Below, piece after piece: positions 35,851 to 44,675 of a stretch of DNA of 64,000 bases. The number at the start of each line of letters is the position of its first letter. Position 1 is the stretch's first letter. A model generated the notes under the pieces. It was not told where the DNA came from. It ran no database searches and saw only the letters and a program-made list of their open reading frames with translations. The position numbers were made by a program, and so were the translations under genes. The stretch is from Flavisolibacter longurius (GTDB taxonomy: Bacteria > Bacteroidota > Bacteroidia > Chitinophagales > Chitinophagaceae). Location: assembly GCA_013327885.1 (NCBI GenBank), contig JABUMY010000004.1, positions 124,001 through 188,000 on the forward strand, read 5' to 3'.

Positions 35851-38253
35851 ATGGGAAAAGCCATGAATACCCGTTTTGTCTTGCCTGCTTTTATCGTCTG
35901 CTTCCTCTTGCCTTTTTGCGTTGCGGCCCAGCAGGCCGTAATGGGAAAGGTGCTCAACCAGCGCAACGAAGTCCTGCACAACGCTACCGTATTGCTGCTG
36001 AGCGCAGCCGATTCGGTGCTGGTGAAAGGAACCTTTGCCGACAAGGAAGGCGTCTTTCGTTTTGAAACCATCACTCCCGGTCGTTATTTTCTTTCCGTCA
36101 GCATGGTCGGGCACGACACCGCCGTTACGGCGCCTTTTCGCCTGCAGGCATCCGGGGACCTAACACTGCCCGCAATTGTTTTACGGGAAGGCAGCATGCT
36201 GGATGAACTGGTGCTGAAAAGCAGGAAGCCACTCTTCCAACTCAAGCAAGACCGGGTGGTGATGAACGTAAGCGCCTCGCCGGCCTTTAGTGGAAACACG
36301 GGGCTGGAGTTGCTGCAAAAAACACCTGGCGTGATCGTAGACAGGCAAAGCAGCAGCATTTCTATGAACGCAAAAGGACAGGTACTATTGATGATCAACA
36401 ACAAAGTACAACGTGTACCCATGTCCGTGGTAATGGCAAGACTGGAAGGCATGCGGGCGGAAAACATCGAGCAGATCGAGATCATTCACCAGCCGCCGGC
36501 ACGGTACGATGCCAGCGGTGCGGCCGGCATCATTCATATTGTGCTGAAAGAAAACAATGAAGAAGGCACGCATGCCAGTGTTTCCCTCATCGCCGGCTAT
36601 GGTCAGCGGGAAAAGGCAGGGCTGAATGTCAACCTTAATTCCCGCAAGGGAAACGTAAATGTCTACGGCGGCTATAATTTTAACCGCGACAAGGCGAAAG
36701 CCTATGCCGTCAACCATTTCAGGGAATACACCGTCAACAGCGACCGGTACTACCACGAGAACTATGTGCAGCTTATTGATCACAACAGTACGGCGCATGC
36801 GGGAAATGTGGGCCTGGACATTGACCTGACGTCCCGCACGGTCATGGGCATTGTTGTCAATGCCACCACATCGGAACAAGTGTGGGGAAGGGGTGCCGAA
36901 AGCAAGTCCTTTGATTACCGCAACAACCTGCCCACCGGCCAGCAGGAATTCACGTTGGGTCCTGTGACAGATGTGGCTTCCCTTTCTGCCAATCTCAACC
37001 TCCTGCAAAAGATCGGCGCCAGGAGCAGCCTGAATGTGAACGGGGATTATGCCCGCATCCGGTACGACAACGCCACCGACCTGCAAAGCAGGCAGGCCCC
37101 TGCCGCAACGGCCGACCGCACCTCGCGTCTCCATTTCTGGATCGGGAGCCTTGATTACACCACGGCGTTCAGCAATGGCCTGCAAATGGAAATGGGCGTA
37201 AAAGGATCATTCAATCAAACCACCAGTACTACCACCTCCCGCAATTTTACCATTGCACCGGACCTGTTTTCGGGTATTGACAAGATCAACGAACGCATTC
37301 TCGCCGGTTATGTTTCCCTCTCCAAAAAATTTTCAAAGCGCTTCAACGGCGAACTGGGTCTTCGGTATGAACAGTACACCTATGACCTCGACAGCGAAAA
37401 AGGCGAGGACATAACCAAGGCCTTCAAAAATCCATTTCCCATTATCCGGGCTACCTATGCGCTTGATTCGGTAAGCTCCCTGCAGTTTGCCTTTAACAGG
37501 GCCATTTCGCGGCCACCTTTTTTTAACCTTACGTCTTTCCTCATTATCCTCGATTCCAGCCTGGTGGTGTATGCCAATCCGCGGCTGCGGCCTTCGTTCA
37601 CCAATACCTTCAAGATTACCTATGGCCACAAGGCCTTTATTCTTTCGCTGGCTTATCTGCGCCGTACAGGCGAGGTTTATTTTTACAACACCGTAGACAA
37701 AGCAAAGCACCTACAGACAAGTGTGCCTACCAACCTGGATGTAGAGAATATGGTAGAGGCAAGCCTTGTTTTTCCCGTTTCTTTTACCGGGTGGTGGAAA
37801 GCATCCTGGAACCTGAGCGGGATGTATCACCGTGTAGAGGATGCCACCAGCCATCCTGTTTTCTTTCGCAACAGCATTTACACGGCCGTTGTTCAACTTA
37901 ACCAATCCTTTCGTCTGGGCCGGGGCTGGACAGCCAGCCTGGATGGCCGGTACCAAAGCTGGTATCTTGTTGGCGACCAGGAGCAGCTGAATTTTCCCGC
38001 TGTCAATGCCGGCATCCGCAAAGAATTTTCCGGTGGCCACACCCTTGGCATCATGGGGCAGGACCTGACGAATTACAGCGGCAAAAAGCTTTGGGAATAC
38101 AACCAGCCCGCAGTCGGCATTCGCACCTATGGCAACAATAATTTCTCAGAAAGACAGGTAAGGATAACCTATACGCACCTGTTCGGCAATCAAAAGCTTT
38201 CCGGCAAGCGGGAGCGAAAAACAGGGGCGGAAGAGGTGAAGAGCCGTATGTAA
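35851..38253 (+). CDS. Outer-membrane beta-barrel receptor with peptidase-regulatory-like and plug domains
   Basis: The 800-residue protein has a signal peptide (FVLPAFIVCFLLPFCVAAQQ). A carboxypeptidase-regulatory-like domain (~28-118: VMGKVLNQRNEVLHNATVLLL, GRYFLSVSMVGHD) precedes a plug domain (~135-235: LLQKTPGVIVDRQSSSISMNAKGQVLLMINNK, IEQIEIIHQPPARYDASGAAGIIHI). A ~550-residue barrel of the OMP_b-brl_3 type follows. No SusD partner is adjacent, so a polysaccharide locus is not indicated. An ATG 12 bp downstream would shorten the leader. The C-terminal LSGKRERKTGAEEVKSRM tail follows the last strand. Confidence 0.88.
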   Translation: MGKAMNTRFVLPAFIVCFLLPFCVAAQQAVMGKVLNQRNEVLHNATVLLLSAADSVLVKGTFADKEGVFRFETITPGRYFLSVSMVGHDTAVTAPFRLQASGDLTLPAIVLREGSMLDELVLKSRKPLFQLKQDRVVMNVSASPAFSGNTGLELLQKTPGVIVDRQSSSISMNAKGQVLLMINNKVQRVPMSVVMARLEGMRAENIEQIEIIHQPPARYDASGAAGIIHIVLKENNEEGTHASVSLIAGYGQREKAGLNVNLNSRKGNVNVYGGYNFNRDKAKAYAVNHFREYTVNSDRYYHENYVQLIDHNSTAHAGNVGLDIDLTSRTVMGIVVNATTSEQVWGRGAESKSFDYRNNLPTGQQEFTLGPVTDVASLSANLNLLQKIGARSSLNVNGDYARIRYDNATDLQSRQAPAATADRTSRLHFWIGSLDYTTAFSNGLQMEMGVKGSFNQTTSTTTSRNFTIAPDLFSGIDKINERILAGYVSLSKKFSKRFNGELGLRYEQYTYDLDSEKGEDITKAFKNPFPIIRATYALDSVSSLQFAFNRAISRPPFFNLTSFLIILDSSLVVYANPRLRPSFTNTFKITYGHKAFILSLAYLRRTGEVYFYNTVDKAKHLQTSVPTNLDVENMVEASLVFPVSFTGWWKASWNLSGMYHRVEDATSHPVFFRNSIYTAVVQLNQSFRLGRGWTASLDGRYQSWYLVGDQEQLNFPAVNAGIRKEFSGGHTLGIMGQDLTNYSGKKLWEYNQPAVGIRTYGNNNFSERQVRITYTHLFGNQKLSGKRERKTGAEEVKSRM

Positions 38254-38436
38254 GACAACAGAAACGGAGGGAGGGCCAGCCTTCTATCAACTCGGGAAAA
38301 AGCATTGTTTGTCAATGCTGCCTTTTTCTCCATTGAATAGCAGGTGTCGTTATGTCAATGAAAATACGCTCAACAGAAAACAATCGCTGACCCAAACCGC
38401 TTTCTGCAAAGCCGCTGAAAAGATGCCTGCACTTCC

Positions 38437-39006
38437 TCAGCCTGGCAAGGCCACTGCTTCCGCACGGGTGGTTACCACCAGGCTGTTAATACCCCGCACT
38501 ACGGTGTAGCGGTGGCCGGGCTGGTACTCGGCCACGCTGAAAAAAACCGTTTTGGCATTGGCAAAACTGACCGCAATGGTCTTGGGATAACTAAAGTCCA
38601 TGGGCACGCCGGTCTTGGGACTTTCCACCCAGGTAGTCTGGTTATAAACGGCAAAGCCGGTGATGTCCTGTCCTACAACGTCCTGCCAGAAATCAACCGC
38701 CGATACATTCCATCCTTCGTCTGTTACCGGGGCTTCTGCCGCTACCAGTTTTGCTTTGATGCCGTAGTTCAGGAATTCTTCGTCCCAGTGGATCTTGATG
38801 GTGTTCCAGGAGATCTCGATGGCCGATTGCCCGGAGATATGCAGGCGAATGAGGCGATCGACCATATGCACTTCGGGCTGGTCTGTTTGGTAGGCCGGGT
38901 TTGCTGACAGCGTAATCCTTTCCGACGGGGTATACGTTACGTGAAGCACTCTTTTTCCAATAAGGGAATGGCTGTTGTTTTCACTGGCGGGTTTTGTTAG
39001 TTCCAT
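38437..39006 (-). CDS. Hypothetical protein, 189 aa
   Basis: Starting at MELTKPASENNS, the product has no signal peptide and shows a beta-rich pattern (RVLHVTYTPSERITLSANPAYQ, AIEISWNTIKIHWDEEFLNYG, YQPGHRYTVVRGINSLVVTTRAE). The family was not recognised. The frame is open 46 codons further upstream, but that part has the Cys/Ser-rich look of non-coding sequence. Confidence 0.6.
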   Translation of the reverse strand: MELTKPASENNSHSLIGKRVLHVTYTPSERITLSANPAYQTDQPEVHMVDRLIRLHISGQSAIEISWNTIKIHWDEEFLNYGIKAKLVAAEAPVTDEGWNVSAVDFWQDVVGQDITGFAVYNQTTWVESPKTGVPMDFSYPKTIAVSFANAKTVFFSVAEYQPGHRYTVVRGINSLVVTTRAEAVALPG

Positions 39007-39280
39007 GGTAGTATAAGCTAAAGATGAATTGTTTGGTTGGCTCAACAGGGAGGATAGGGGTACTGTGCAAGCAGTGCAACGAATATAAGGACTGCACTGC
39101 AAACTTACAAGCGCAGCCGTACAAACTGTTAGGCCAATTTCCACACTGTTTCCAAATGCACAAGAAATGATCGTGATGAAGTGGCGGGGTAATGCATTAG
39201 GTTGCTGTGCAAATTTCTCTTAAGCCAGGAAAGTGATGACAACAGGAATTGTGGCATCTTAACAGGCAGGCATAACCGAA

Positions 39281-39312
39281 AATCCCTGCCGGCAACTTTG
39301 CCGGCAGGGATT
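39281..39312. terminator. Hairpin terminator after the small lipoprotein gene
   Basis: A near-perfect 15-bp stem (39281-39295 with 39298-39312, core CCCTGCCGGCAA) has a minimal loop. It lies ~25 bp downstream of the minus-strand lipoprotein stop. Confidence 0.7.
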
Positions 39313-39336
39313 GCTTTTCCAACTCCTTTGTTGAAC

Positions 39337-39603
39337 TTAATGCCGCTGCACCGTATCGGCATGGGTGCTGTCGCCACCGGTGCCGGCATTGGCACCGGTG
39401 GTAGCGCCACCTGCGGGTGCTGCACCCGTACCGGGGCCTGTAGCTGTGCCGGCGCCATTTTCGGTACCGCCATAATTGTCTCTGCCCGTATTTACCGCGC
39501 CGCCTTCACCGGTGGCATTGCCGCCGGTAGGTGGGGCCTCTTCCGATGAGCCGCAGCTAAGGAGCCACAGCGCTAACCCTGCCGTAAAAAGTACTCGCCT
39601 CAT
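39337..39603 (-). CDS. Small Gly/Thr/Ala-rich lipoprotein
   Basis: This 88-residue product has a lipobox (LALWLLSC, Cys17) followed by a low-complexity tail of Gly, Thr, Ala and Asn (GGNATGEGG, GTATGPGTGAAPAGGATTG) ending THADTVQRH. It would be a lipid-anchored, disordered surface peptide. No family was recognised. The repetitive tail may vary in length between strains. Confidence 0.65.
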   Translation of the reverse strand: MRRVLFTAGLALWLLSCGSSEEAPPTGGNATGEGGAVNTGRDNYGGTENGAGTATGPGTGAAPAGGATTGANAGTGGDSTHADTVQRH

Positions 39604-39716
39604 ACAATTTTGTTTTTATTCAGAATGATTTGGCGCTAACCAGTTCAACTACTTTGCCAAAGAAGGGGAAGCACGGCAGTAGGCAAGGCGAAATCATTGG
39701 AGGAAATGAAGCTCGC

Positions 39717-41153
39717 TTATCTCACCTGCTTCTTTGCCAGATCGCCCAGGAGCTTTAGTCCGTAGTCCACGTCTTCGGACCAGGGCTTGCCAAACGAAAT
39801 GCGCAGGCAGTAGCTGAAATTGCAGGAAGCCGAAAAGATCTTTCCCGGCACAAGGGCAATGCCTTGCTTCAGCGCTTCGCCCCGCAGGCGAAAGGCATCG
39901 GCTTTTTTGTCCAGTTCTACCCAAAGCACAAAGCCACCCTGCGGCCGGGAAATGCGGGTGCCGGGCGGGAAATGCTCCGTAATGCTTTGGCTGTAGCGCA
40001 GGCACTGTGTGTGCAGGGCACGGCGCAGTCCTTTAAGGTGATACTCGTAGCGGCCATTCTGCAGGAAGTGTGCGATGGCCGCCTGTGTCAGCGTAGGACT
40101 GCTGATGTTCTGCATGCGCTTGAGCTGCCGTACTTCCGCACCAAAGCGACCGGGCAATACCCAGCCGGTGCGAAAGCCCGGCGCCAGCGATTTGGAAAGC
40201 GAGGCGCAATGCAGCACCAGCCCTTTGGTGTCATAAGCTTTGCAGGTGCGGGGACGACTGCGGCCAAAATAAAGCTCGCCGTAAATGTCATCTTCAATCA
40301 GCGGAATGTTGTGCTTTGTGATCAGCGCTACCAGGGCTTTTTTGGCCTCGTCGGGCATACAGCTTCCCTGGGGGTTGCTGAAGTTGGGCACGCAAACCAC
40401 GGCTTTTACCGGGAACTTTTTCAATGCGTTGTGCAGGCAGGCCAGGTCAAGGCCGCTCACGGGGCAGGAGGAGATCTCCACCACCTTCAGGCCCAGGCTT
40501 TCGATGGCCTGGTAAATACCAAAATAGGTAGGGCATTCCACAGCCACGGTATCACCGGGACGGGTAACCGCTTTTAAGCTAAGGGTAATGGCCTCGAGGC
40601 AGCCATTGGTCACGATCACTTCGTCGGGGCTTACTTTGCCGCCCCAGTTAAAGGCCAGTCTTGCGATCTGCTTGCGCAGTTCGGGGGCACCCTGGGTGTT
40701 CTCGTAGCCAAGGCCATGGTCGGGTGTATTGCGCAGCGCATGCACGACCGATTTGGCCAGCTTGGCGCCGGGCAGCAGCGACGGGTCGGGTACGGCCAGG
40801 GCAAAATTGTAGCGGAAAGAGCCGGCAATGTCACTGTAAATGGCGTCGATCATATCCCGTACCGAAACGGTATGTGCAGAAGCATCGGGCCGCGAAGGGA
40901 CAGGAAGTGAAGGCAATCGCTTTTGGTTGAAGCGCACATAGTAACCACTCTTGGGCCGGCTTTCGATAAGGCCCTTGCCCTCGAGGTGGTAATAAGCCTG
41001 GAAGGCCGTGCCCATAGAGATGGCATACTCCTCTGCCAGTGTGCGAACGGAGGGCAGCTTGTCGCCGATGCGCAGGGCTTCGGTCGTGATCAGCGCTTCG
41101 ATGTTGGCAGCGATCTGCAGGTATTTGTGGTCGGGAAGGGTTGCTGTTTTCAT
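39717..41153 (-). CDS. MocR-type regulator (GntR helix-turn-helix fused to aminotransferase)
   Basis: The 478-residue protein has a GntR winged helix at ~8-75 (GDKLPSVRTLAEEYAISMGTAFQAYYHLEGKGLI). A fold-type I aminotransferase domain (~110-475) follows, with K321 as the PLP lysine (CASLSKSLAPGFRTGW), D288 (IEDDIYG) and N-PQG in NFSNPQGSCMP. MocR regulators bind PLP as a sensor or to an amino-acid-derived effector. EamA at 41751 is transcribed divergently and a DUF559 cassette lies between. Control of EamA by this protein is a plausible inference. Confidence 0.92.
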   Translation of the reverse strand: MKTATLPDHKYLQIAANIEALITTEALRIGDKLPSVRTLAEEYAISMGTAFQAYYHLEGKGLIESRPKSGYYVRFNQKRLPSLPVPSRPDASAHTVSVRDMIDAIYSDIAGSFRYNFALAVPDPSLLPGAKLAKSVVHALRNTPDHGLGYENTQGAPELRKQIARLAFNWGGKVSPDEVIVTNGCLEAITLSLKAVTRPGDTVAVECPTYFGIYQAIESLGLKVVEISSCPVSGLDLACLHNALKKFPVKAVVCVPNFSNPQGSCMPDEAKKALVALITKHNIPLIEDDIYGELYFGRSRPRTCKAYDTKGLVLHCASLSKSLAPGFRTGWVLPGRFGAEVRQLKRMQNISSPTLTQAAIAHFLQNGRYEYHLKGLRRALHTQCLRYSQSITEHFPPGTRISRPQGGFVLWVELDKKADAFRLRGEALKQGIALVPGKIFSASCNFSYCLRISFGKPWSEDVDYGLKLLGDLAKKQVR

Positions 41154-41162
41154 TTGTTTATC

Positions 41163-41681
41163 CTCACCCCAGCCCTCTCCAGGTGGAGAGGGAGTGGGGT
41201 CGTTTACGTTTTATTTTTCCTGATTGTTTAGATAGTCGGTGATGCGTTTCAGAACGGCAGGCATAGCATTTTCAACTTCGCTATTTGTAAAGCGCAGCAC
41301 TTGAATATGCATGCTTTCCAGGTCCTTTGTTCTGGCTTCATCATAAGCTTTCGCTTCTTTGGTGTCATGAACACTACCATCCACTTCGATGACTAAATTT
41401 TTTTTGTTGCAGTAAAAATCAGCGATGTAATGACTGACAGGGTGTTGTCGGCGGAACTTCCATCCTTGCAGCTTTCTGTTGCGTAGCTCCTGCCAGAGCG
41501 CATCCTCGGCTGCCGTTGGTTTTTTCCGAAGTGCTTTTGCATTCTCGAATGTGATGGCTTTCGCCCCTTTGAAAAGCTTTTCATCATACTTGCTGCTCAT
41601 AACAACTTGATTTACGTGAATCGTTTTTTCGCTGTCGGGTTCTTCCTTCTCCCTCTCCACTTTGGAGAGGGCTGGGGTGAG
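41163..41681. mobile_element. DUF559 cassette bounded by inverted hairpin repeats
   Basis: Perfect 19-bp inverted repeats (CTCACCCCAGCCCTCTCCA at 41163-41181, inverse at 41663-41681) each continue into a CCCTCTCCA/TGGAGAGGG hairpin. They enclose exactly one gene, DUF559 (41211-41600), in the space between the divergent MocR and EamA genes. This suggests a small mobile module of ~519 bp. Hairpins of this type occur widely as intergenic repeats. Confidence 0.65.
41211..41600 (-). CDS. DUF559 family endonuclease-like protein
   Basis: The 129-residue protein (MSSKYDEKLFKGAKAITFENAKALRKKPTAAEDALWQELRN...) has the DUF559 pattern LRNRKLQGWKFRRQHPVSHYIADFYCNKKNLVIEVDGSVH. D and E of the ADFYC/VIEVDG region correspond to the PD-(D/E)xK-like core related to Vsr mismatch endonucleases. 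The long upstream open frame is not needed. The gene is enclosed by inverted hairpin repeats. Confidence 0.9.
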   Translation of the reverse strand: MSSKYDEKLFKGAKAITFENAKALRKKPTAAEDALWQELRNRKLQGWKFRRQHPVSHYIADFYCNKKNLVIEVDGSVHDTKEAKAYDEARTKDLESMHIQVLRFTNSEVENAMPAVLKRITDYLNNQEK

Positions 41682-41750
41682 GTGATCTACCCAAAAATAA
41701 CAAATCTGAATCTGTTCCAGTATACGGGGATAATAGATTTTTGTAATCTT

Positions 41751-42722
41751 ATGGCAAACGATAAACGAAAAGCATACATCGCACTGGCCGTGGTCAGTTT
41801 TTTCTGGGGCACTACTTATCTCGCTGCCAAGATCAGTGCCGCCCACATACCGGGACTTTTTGTGGCCGCCGTAAGGCAGGCCGTCAGCGGCGCGGTGCTG
41901 GTGAGTTATTTCCTGGCAATGGGTTATGCCCTTCCCGATAAAAAATCATGGATCAGCATTGCCGTGCAGGGGCTCTTTTTGCTTTGCCTTTCCAACGGAC
42001 TTTTCACCTGGGCGCTGGAGTATATCGACAGCGGGCTGGGTGCCATCATTGCCGGGCTGGTGCCGCTTTTTGTGGCGCTATTTTCCATCCTGCTGCTGCG
42101 CTTTGCCCGGTTCACAAAGCTGATGGTGGTGGGGTTGCTCATTGGCTTCGGCGGTATTGCCACCATTTTTTACGAACACCTTTCGCAGTTGCTCAACAGC
42201 CGCTATGCATTTGGTGTAGGGCTTTCACTTGTCGGCACGGTTTCCTGGTCGTTCGGAACGGTCTATGCCTCGCGGTACAAACCCAATACAGACATCCTGT
42301 TTTCGGTAGGACTGCAAATGCTGCTAGCCGGTATTTTTATGTTGCTGGTCTGTGCGGTATCGGGTAAATACACCAACCTTTTGCAAGCACACAGCGATGC
42401 GCTTTGGAGTTTACTTTACCTTATCCTGGTGGGGTCGTTGCTTACGTATTCGGCTTATGTGTTTGCCGTGAGCAAACTGCCACCAACGCAGGTTTCGGTC
42501 TATGCGTATATCAATCCCATTGTCGCCATTTTCCTGGGCTGGCTGGTGCTGCACGAGCGGATGAGCATCAACGTGGTAACAGGTACGCTGATCACCCTAG
42601 CTGGCGTGTGGCTTGTCAACAGGGAATTTAAAAAGCAGCAGGCCATTCCATCACAACAACGCAAGAACAAAGGAGTGGAAGAAAAAACCGTTGCCGCCTT
42701 GTGCAAGTCCATCAAATCCTAA
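41751..42722 (+). CDS. EamA-family (DMT) transporter
   Basis: The 323-residue integral membrane protein has about ten helices in two EamA repeats: AYIALAVVSFFWGTTYLAAKI at the start of the first, FGVGLSLVGTVSWSFGTVYASRY at the start of the second, and GTLITLAGVWLVNREFKK at the end. The family exports amino acids or metabolites; the substrate is unknown. GNAT and IlvE genes follow in the same direction, the first after 12 bp, so an operon with the acetyltransferase is likely. The C-terminal tail is basic. Confidence 0.93.
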   Translation: MANDKRKAYIALAVVSFFWGTTYLAAKISAAHIPGLFVAAVRQAVSGAVLVSYFLAMGYALPDKKSWISIAVQGLFLLCLSNGLFTWALEYIDSGLGAIIAGLVPLFVALFSILLLRFARFTKLMVVGLLIGFGGIATIFYEHLSQLLNSRYAFGVGLSLVGTVSWSFGTVYASRYKPNTDILFSVGLQMLLAGIFMLLVCAVSGKYTNLLQAHSDALWSLLYLILVGSLLTYSAYVFAVSKLPPTQVSVYAYINPIVAIFLGWLVLHERMSINVVTGTLITLAGVWLVNREFKKQQAIPSQQRKNKGVEEKTVAALCKSIKS

Positions 42723-42734
42723 AAAATTGCTGAC

Positions 42735-43208
42735 ATGAACAACATTTCTATTGTAGCTTATAAAGCCGAACATGCTTTTCATTTCGAGCGGTTGAACCGT
42801 GCCTGGATAGAAAAGTATTTTCAAATGGAAGAGCGGGATACCTGGGTGTTGCAAAACCCCGGGAAGGCGATCCTGCAACAGGGCGGCGCCATCCTGATGG
42901 CAACTGTTGATGGGGTGGTGGCCGGAACGGTGGCCCTGCTAAAAGTGAGCAATGACGAATACGAATTTTCAAAAATGGCGGTGGATGCGGCCTACCAACG
43001 GCGAGGAATAGCCGAAGCATTGAGTTATGCGGCGTTTGAAAAAGCAAAAGCGCTGGGCGCAAAAAAGATATCGCTCTATTCGCAAACGGCGCTGGTGCCG
43101 GCCATTCGTCTTTACCGCAAGCTGGGTTTTGTGGAAGTGCCGATGGACAGCCAGTTGTACCAACGGGCCGATATAAAAATGGAACGCCTGTTGGCACAGG
43201 AGGCTTAG
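42735..43208 (+). CDS. GNAT-family N-acetyltransferase
   Basis: The 157-residue protein has the GNAT core with the acetyl-CoA loop QRRGIAEALSYAAFEKAKALGA preceded by FSKMAVDAAY. The substrate is unknown. It starts 12 bp after the EamA stop and is therefore probably cotranscribed with it, under the influence of the upstream MocR regulator. Confidence 0.9.
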   Translation: MNNISIVAYKAEHAFHFERLNRAWIEKYFQMEERDTWVLQNPGKAILQQGGAILMATVDGVVAGTVALLKVSNDEYEFSKMAVDAAYQRRGIAEALSYAAFEKAKALGAKKISLYSQTALVPAIRLYRKLGFVEVPMDSQLYQRADIKMERLLAQEA

Positions 43209-43214
43209 AACATT

Positions 43215-43278
43215 TTTCTCGCAGAGGCGCAGAGCACACGGAGTGGCCTCTCTGCGCACCCCGCGTCTCTGCGTGAAA
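43215..43278. repeat. Imperfect inverted repeat built of CGCAGAG units
   Basis: The left arm has CGCAGAG spaced 8-9 bp (43220, 43228, then CACGGAG). The right arm is the inverse (CTCTGCG ... GTCTCTGCG). They can fold into a long imperfect hairpin between the GNAT and ilvE genes. It is distinct from the 7-bp arrays. Confidence 0.55.
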
Positions 43279-43328
43279 TATTCCAACGCAAACAAGTCGC
43301 GATTTCTGTTCATTCTAAAAACAACAAT

Positions 43329-44393
43329 ATGGAAGCCCTTATGACCATCCCAGTAGAAAAAACAAAATCTCCAAACCTAAACAAGGTTGATTGGACCGCT
43401 CTCCAGTTCGGCAAATACGTTTCCGATCACATGTTCCGCTGCACCTACAAAAACGGTGAATGGCAGGAAGAACGTATCCTGCCATTCCAGGACATCTCCC
43501 TTTCGCCAACAGCGCTGGTGCTGCATTACGGCCAAAGCGTTTTTGAAGGCCTGAAGGCTTTTCGCATGCAGGACGGCAACATCAATATATTTCGCATCGA
43601 CAAACATTTTGAGCGCATCAATGCGTCGCTGGACAGGATGTGCATGCCACCCCTTCCCTTCGAGTTGTTTACAGCCGCCATTCGCCAACTGGTACAGGTA
43701 GATGCTGCCTGGATACCCCAGGGCGAAGATGTAGCGCTTTACATTCGTCCCCTGGTGTTTGCCAGCGAAGCCCGGTTTGGTGTAAAGGTTTCCGACGAAT
43801 ACACCTTCCTGGTAGTAACCGGCCCGGTGCCGACGCTTTACCCCGATTCGCTAAAAGTAAAAGTAGAGCGGACCTATATCCGTGCGGCAAAAGGCGGTGT
43901 TGGTTTTGCCAAATGCGCCGGCAATTACGGTGGTGCGTTTTATCCTACCCAAAAAGCAAAAGCGGAAGGCTTTGACCAAGTGCTCTGGACCGATGCTTTT
44001 GAACACGAATACTTTGAAGAAAGCGGAACGATGAACCTGTTTTTCGTGATCGATGAGAAAGTAATTACACCGCCGCTGAGCGATTCTATCCTGGACGGCG
44101 TTACCCGGGATTCGCTGCTCACCATTGCCAGGAGCATGGGCTACACCGTAGAAGAGCGAAGGATCAGCGTCAGGGAAGTGTTGCGGGCATTGAACGAAGG
44201 CCGTTCGGTGGAAGCGTTTGGTGCCGGCACAGCTGCTGTTGTAGCGCCTATCAGCGTCATGGGGGTTGATGGTGAACTGTATCACCTGCCTACGTACAGT
44301 GGCCGCAGCGTGATGTTCCGGTTGAAGAAGGGACTGGAAGCAATCCGCACCGGGAGAGAAGAAGACCGGTGGGGATGGAATTTTTTGGTGTAA
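43329..44393 (+). CDS. ilvE: Branched-chain amino acid aminotransferase
   Basis: The 354-residue fold-type IV aminotransferase has catalytic K195 in GVGFAKCAGNYGG, substrate-site EYFEESGTMNLFFV and the C-terminal FGAGTAAVVAPI. It makes Leu, Ile and Val (or their keto acids) in the cytoplasm. The length and order of motifs match the longer eukaryote-like/bacterial IlvE subgroup. It is 120 bp after the GNAT gene, separated by a hairpin repeat, so it may have its own promoter. The stop is followed by heptamer units at 44410. Confidence 0.95.
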   Translation: MEALMTIPVEKTKSPNLNKVDWTALQFGKYVSDHMFRCTYKNGEWQEERILPFQDISLSPTALVLHYGQSVFEGLKAFRMQDGNINIFRIDKHFERINASLDRMCMPPLPFELFTAAIRQLVQVDAAWIPQGEDVALYIRPLVFASEARFGVKVSDEYTFLVVTGPVPTLYPDSLKVKVERTYIRAAKGGVGFAKCAGNYGGAFYPTQKAKAEGFDQVLWTDAFEHEYFEESGTMNLFFVIDEKVITPPLSDSILDGVTRDSLLTIARSMGYTVEERRISVREVLRALNEGRSVEAFGAGTAAVVAPISVMGVDGELYHLPTYSGRSVMFRLKKGLEAIRTGREEDRWGWNFLV

Positions 44394-44409
44394 AGGAGGG
44401 TTGTTTAAG

Positions 44410-44444
44410 GATTGAAGTTCGATGTTTGATGTTCGGGTTCGGAC
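44410..44444. repeat. Short heptamer array after ilvE
   Basis: Five 7-bp units (GATTGAA, GTTCGAT, GTTTGAT, GTTCGGG, TTCGGAC) start 16 bp after the ilvE stop. On the ilvE sense strand they read GTTYGAT. Confidence 0.6.
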
Positions 44445-44583
44445 ATTATGTTGTTGAAGAATTCCGTTGTGCTCTTCGTGTTTTCCTTGTGTCCTTTGTG
44501 ATCCTTTCCTGAAGGAAGGATCATGAAGGGCACAACGGACCACGGCGTTCGCAACGTTTAATCCTGCAGCGCATATATTTTTT

Positions 44584-44653
44584 GTTTCTCGTCTCACGTC
44601 TATCGTTTCTCGTTTGACGTCTCTCGTCTCACGTCTCACGTTTGACGTTTCAG
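44584..44653. repeat. Heptamer array upstream of the YwqG-like gene
   Basis: Ten perfect 7-bp units without indels: GTTTCTC, GTCTCAC, GTCTATC, GTTTCTC, GTTTGAC, GTCTCTC, GTCTCAC, GTCTCAC, GTTTGAC, GTTTCAG. It ends 22 bp before the start of the next gene, so it may lie in its leader. Confidence 0.85.
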
Positions 44654-44675
44654 TTTTCCCGCGTATTTTCCCTGC

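Larger units (their letters stand above)
44394..44675. other. Intergenic region with two heptamer arrays and a hairpin
   Basis: The region holds the short array at 44410-44444, a GATCCTT...AAGGATC hairpin at ~44492-44514 and the ten-unit array at 44584-44653. No coding sequence is present. Confidence 0.6.
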
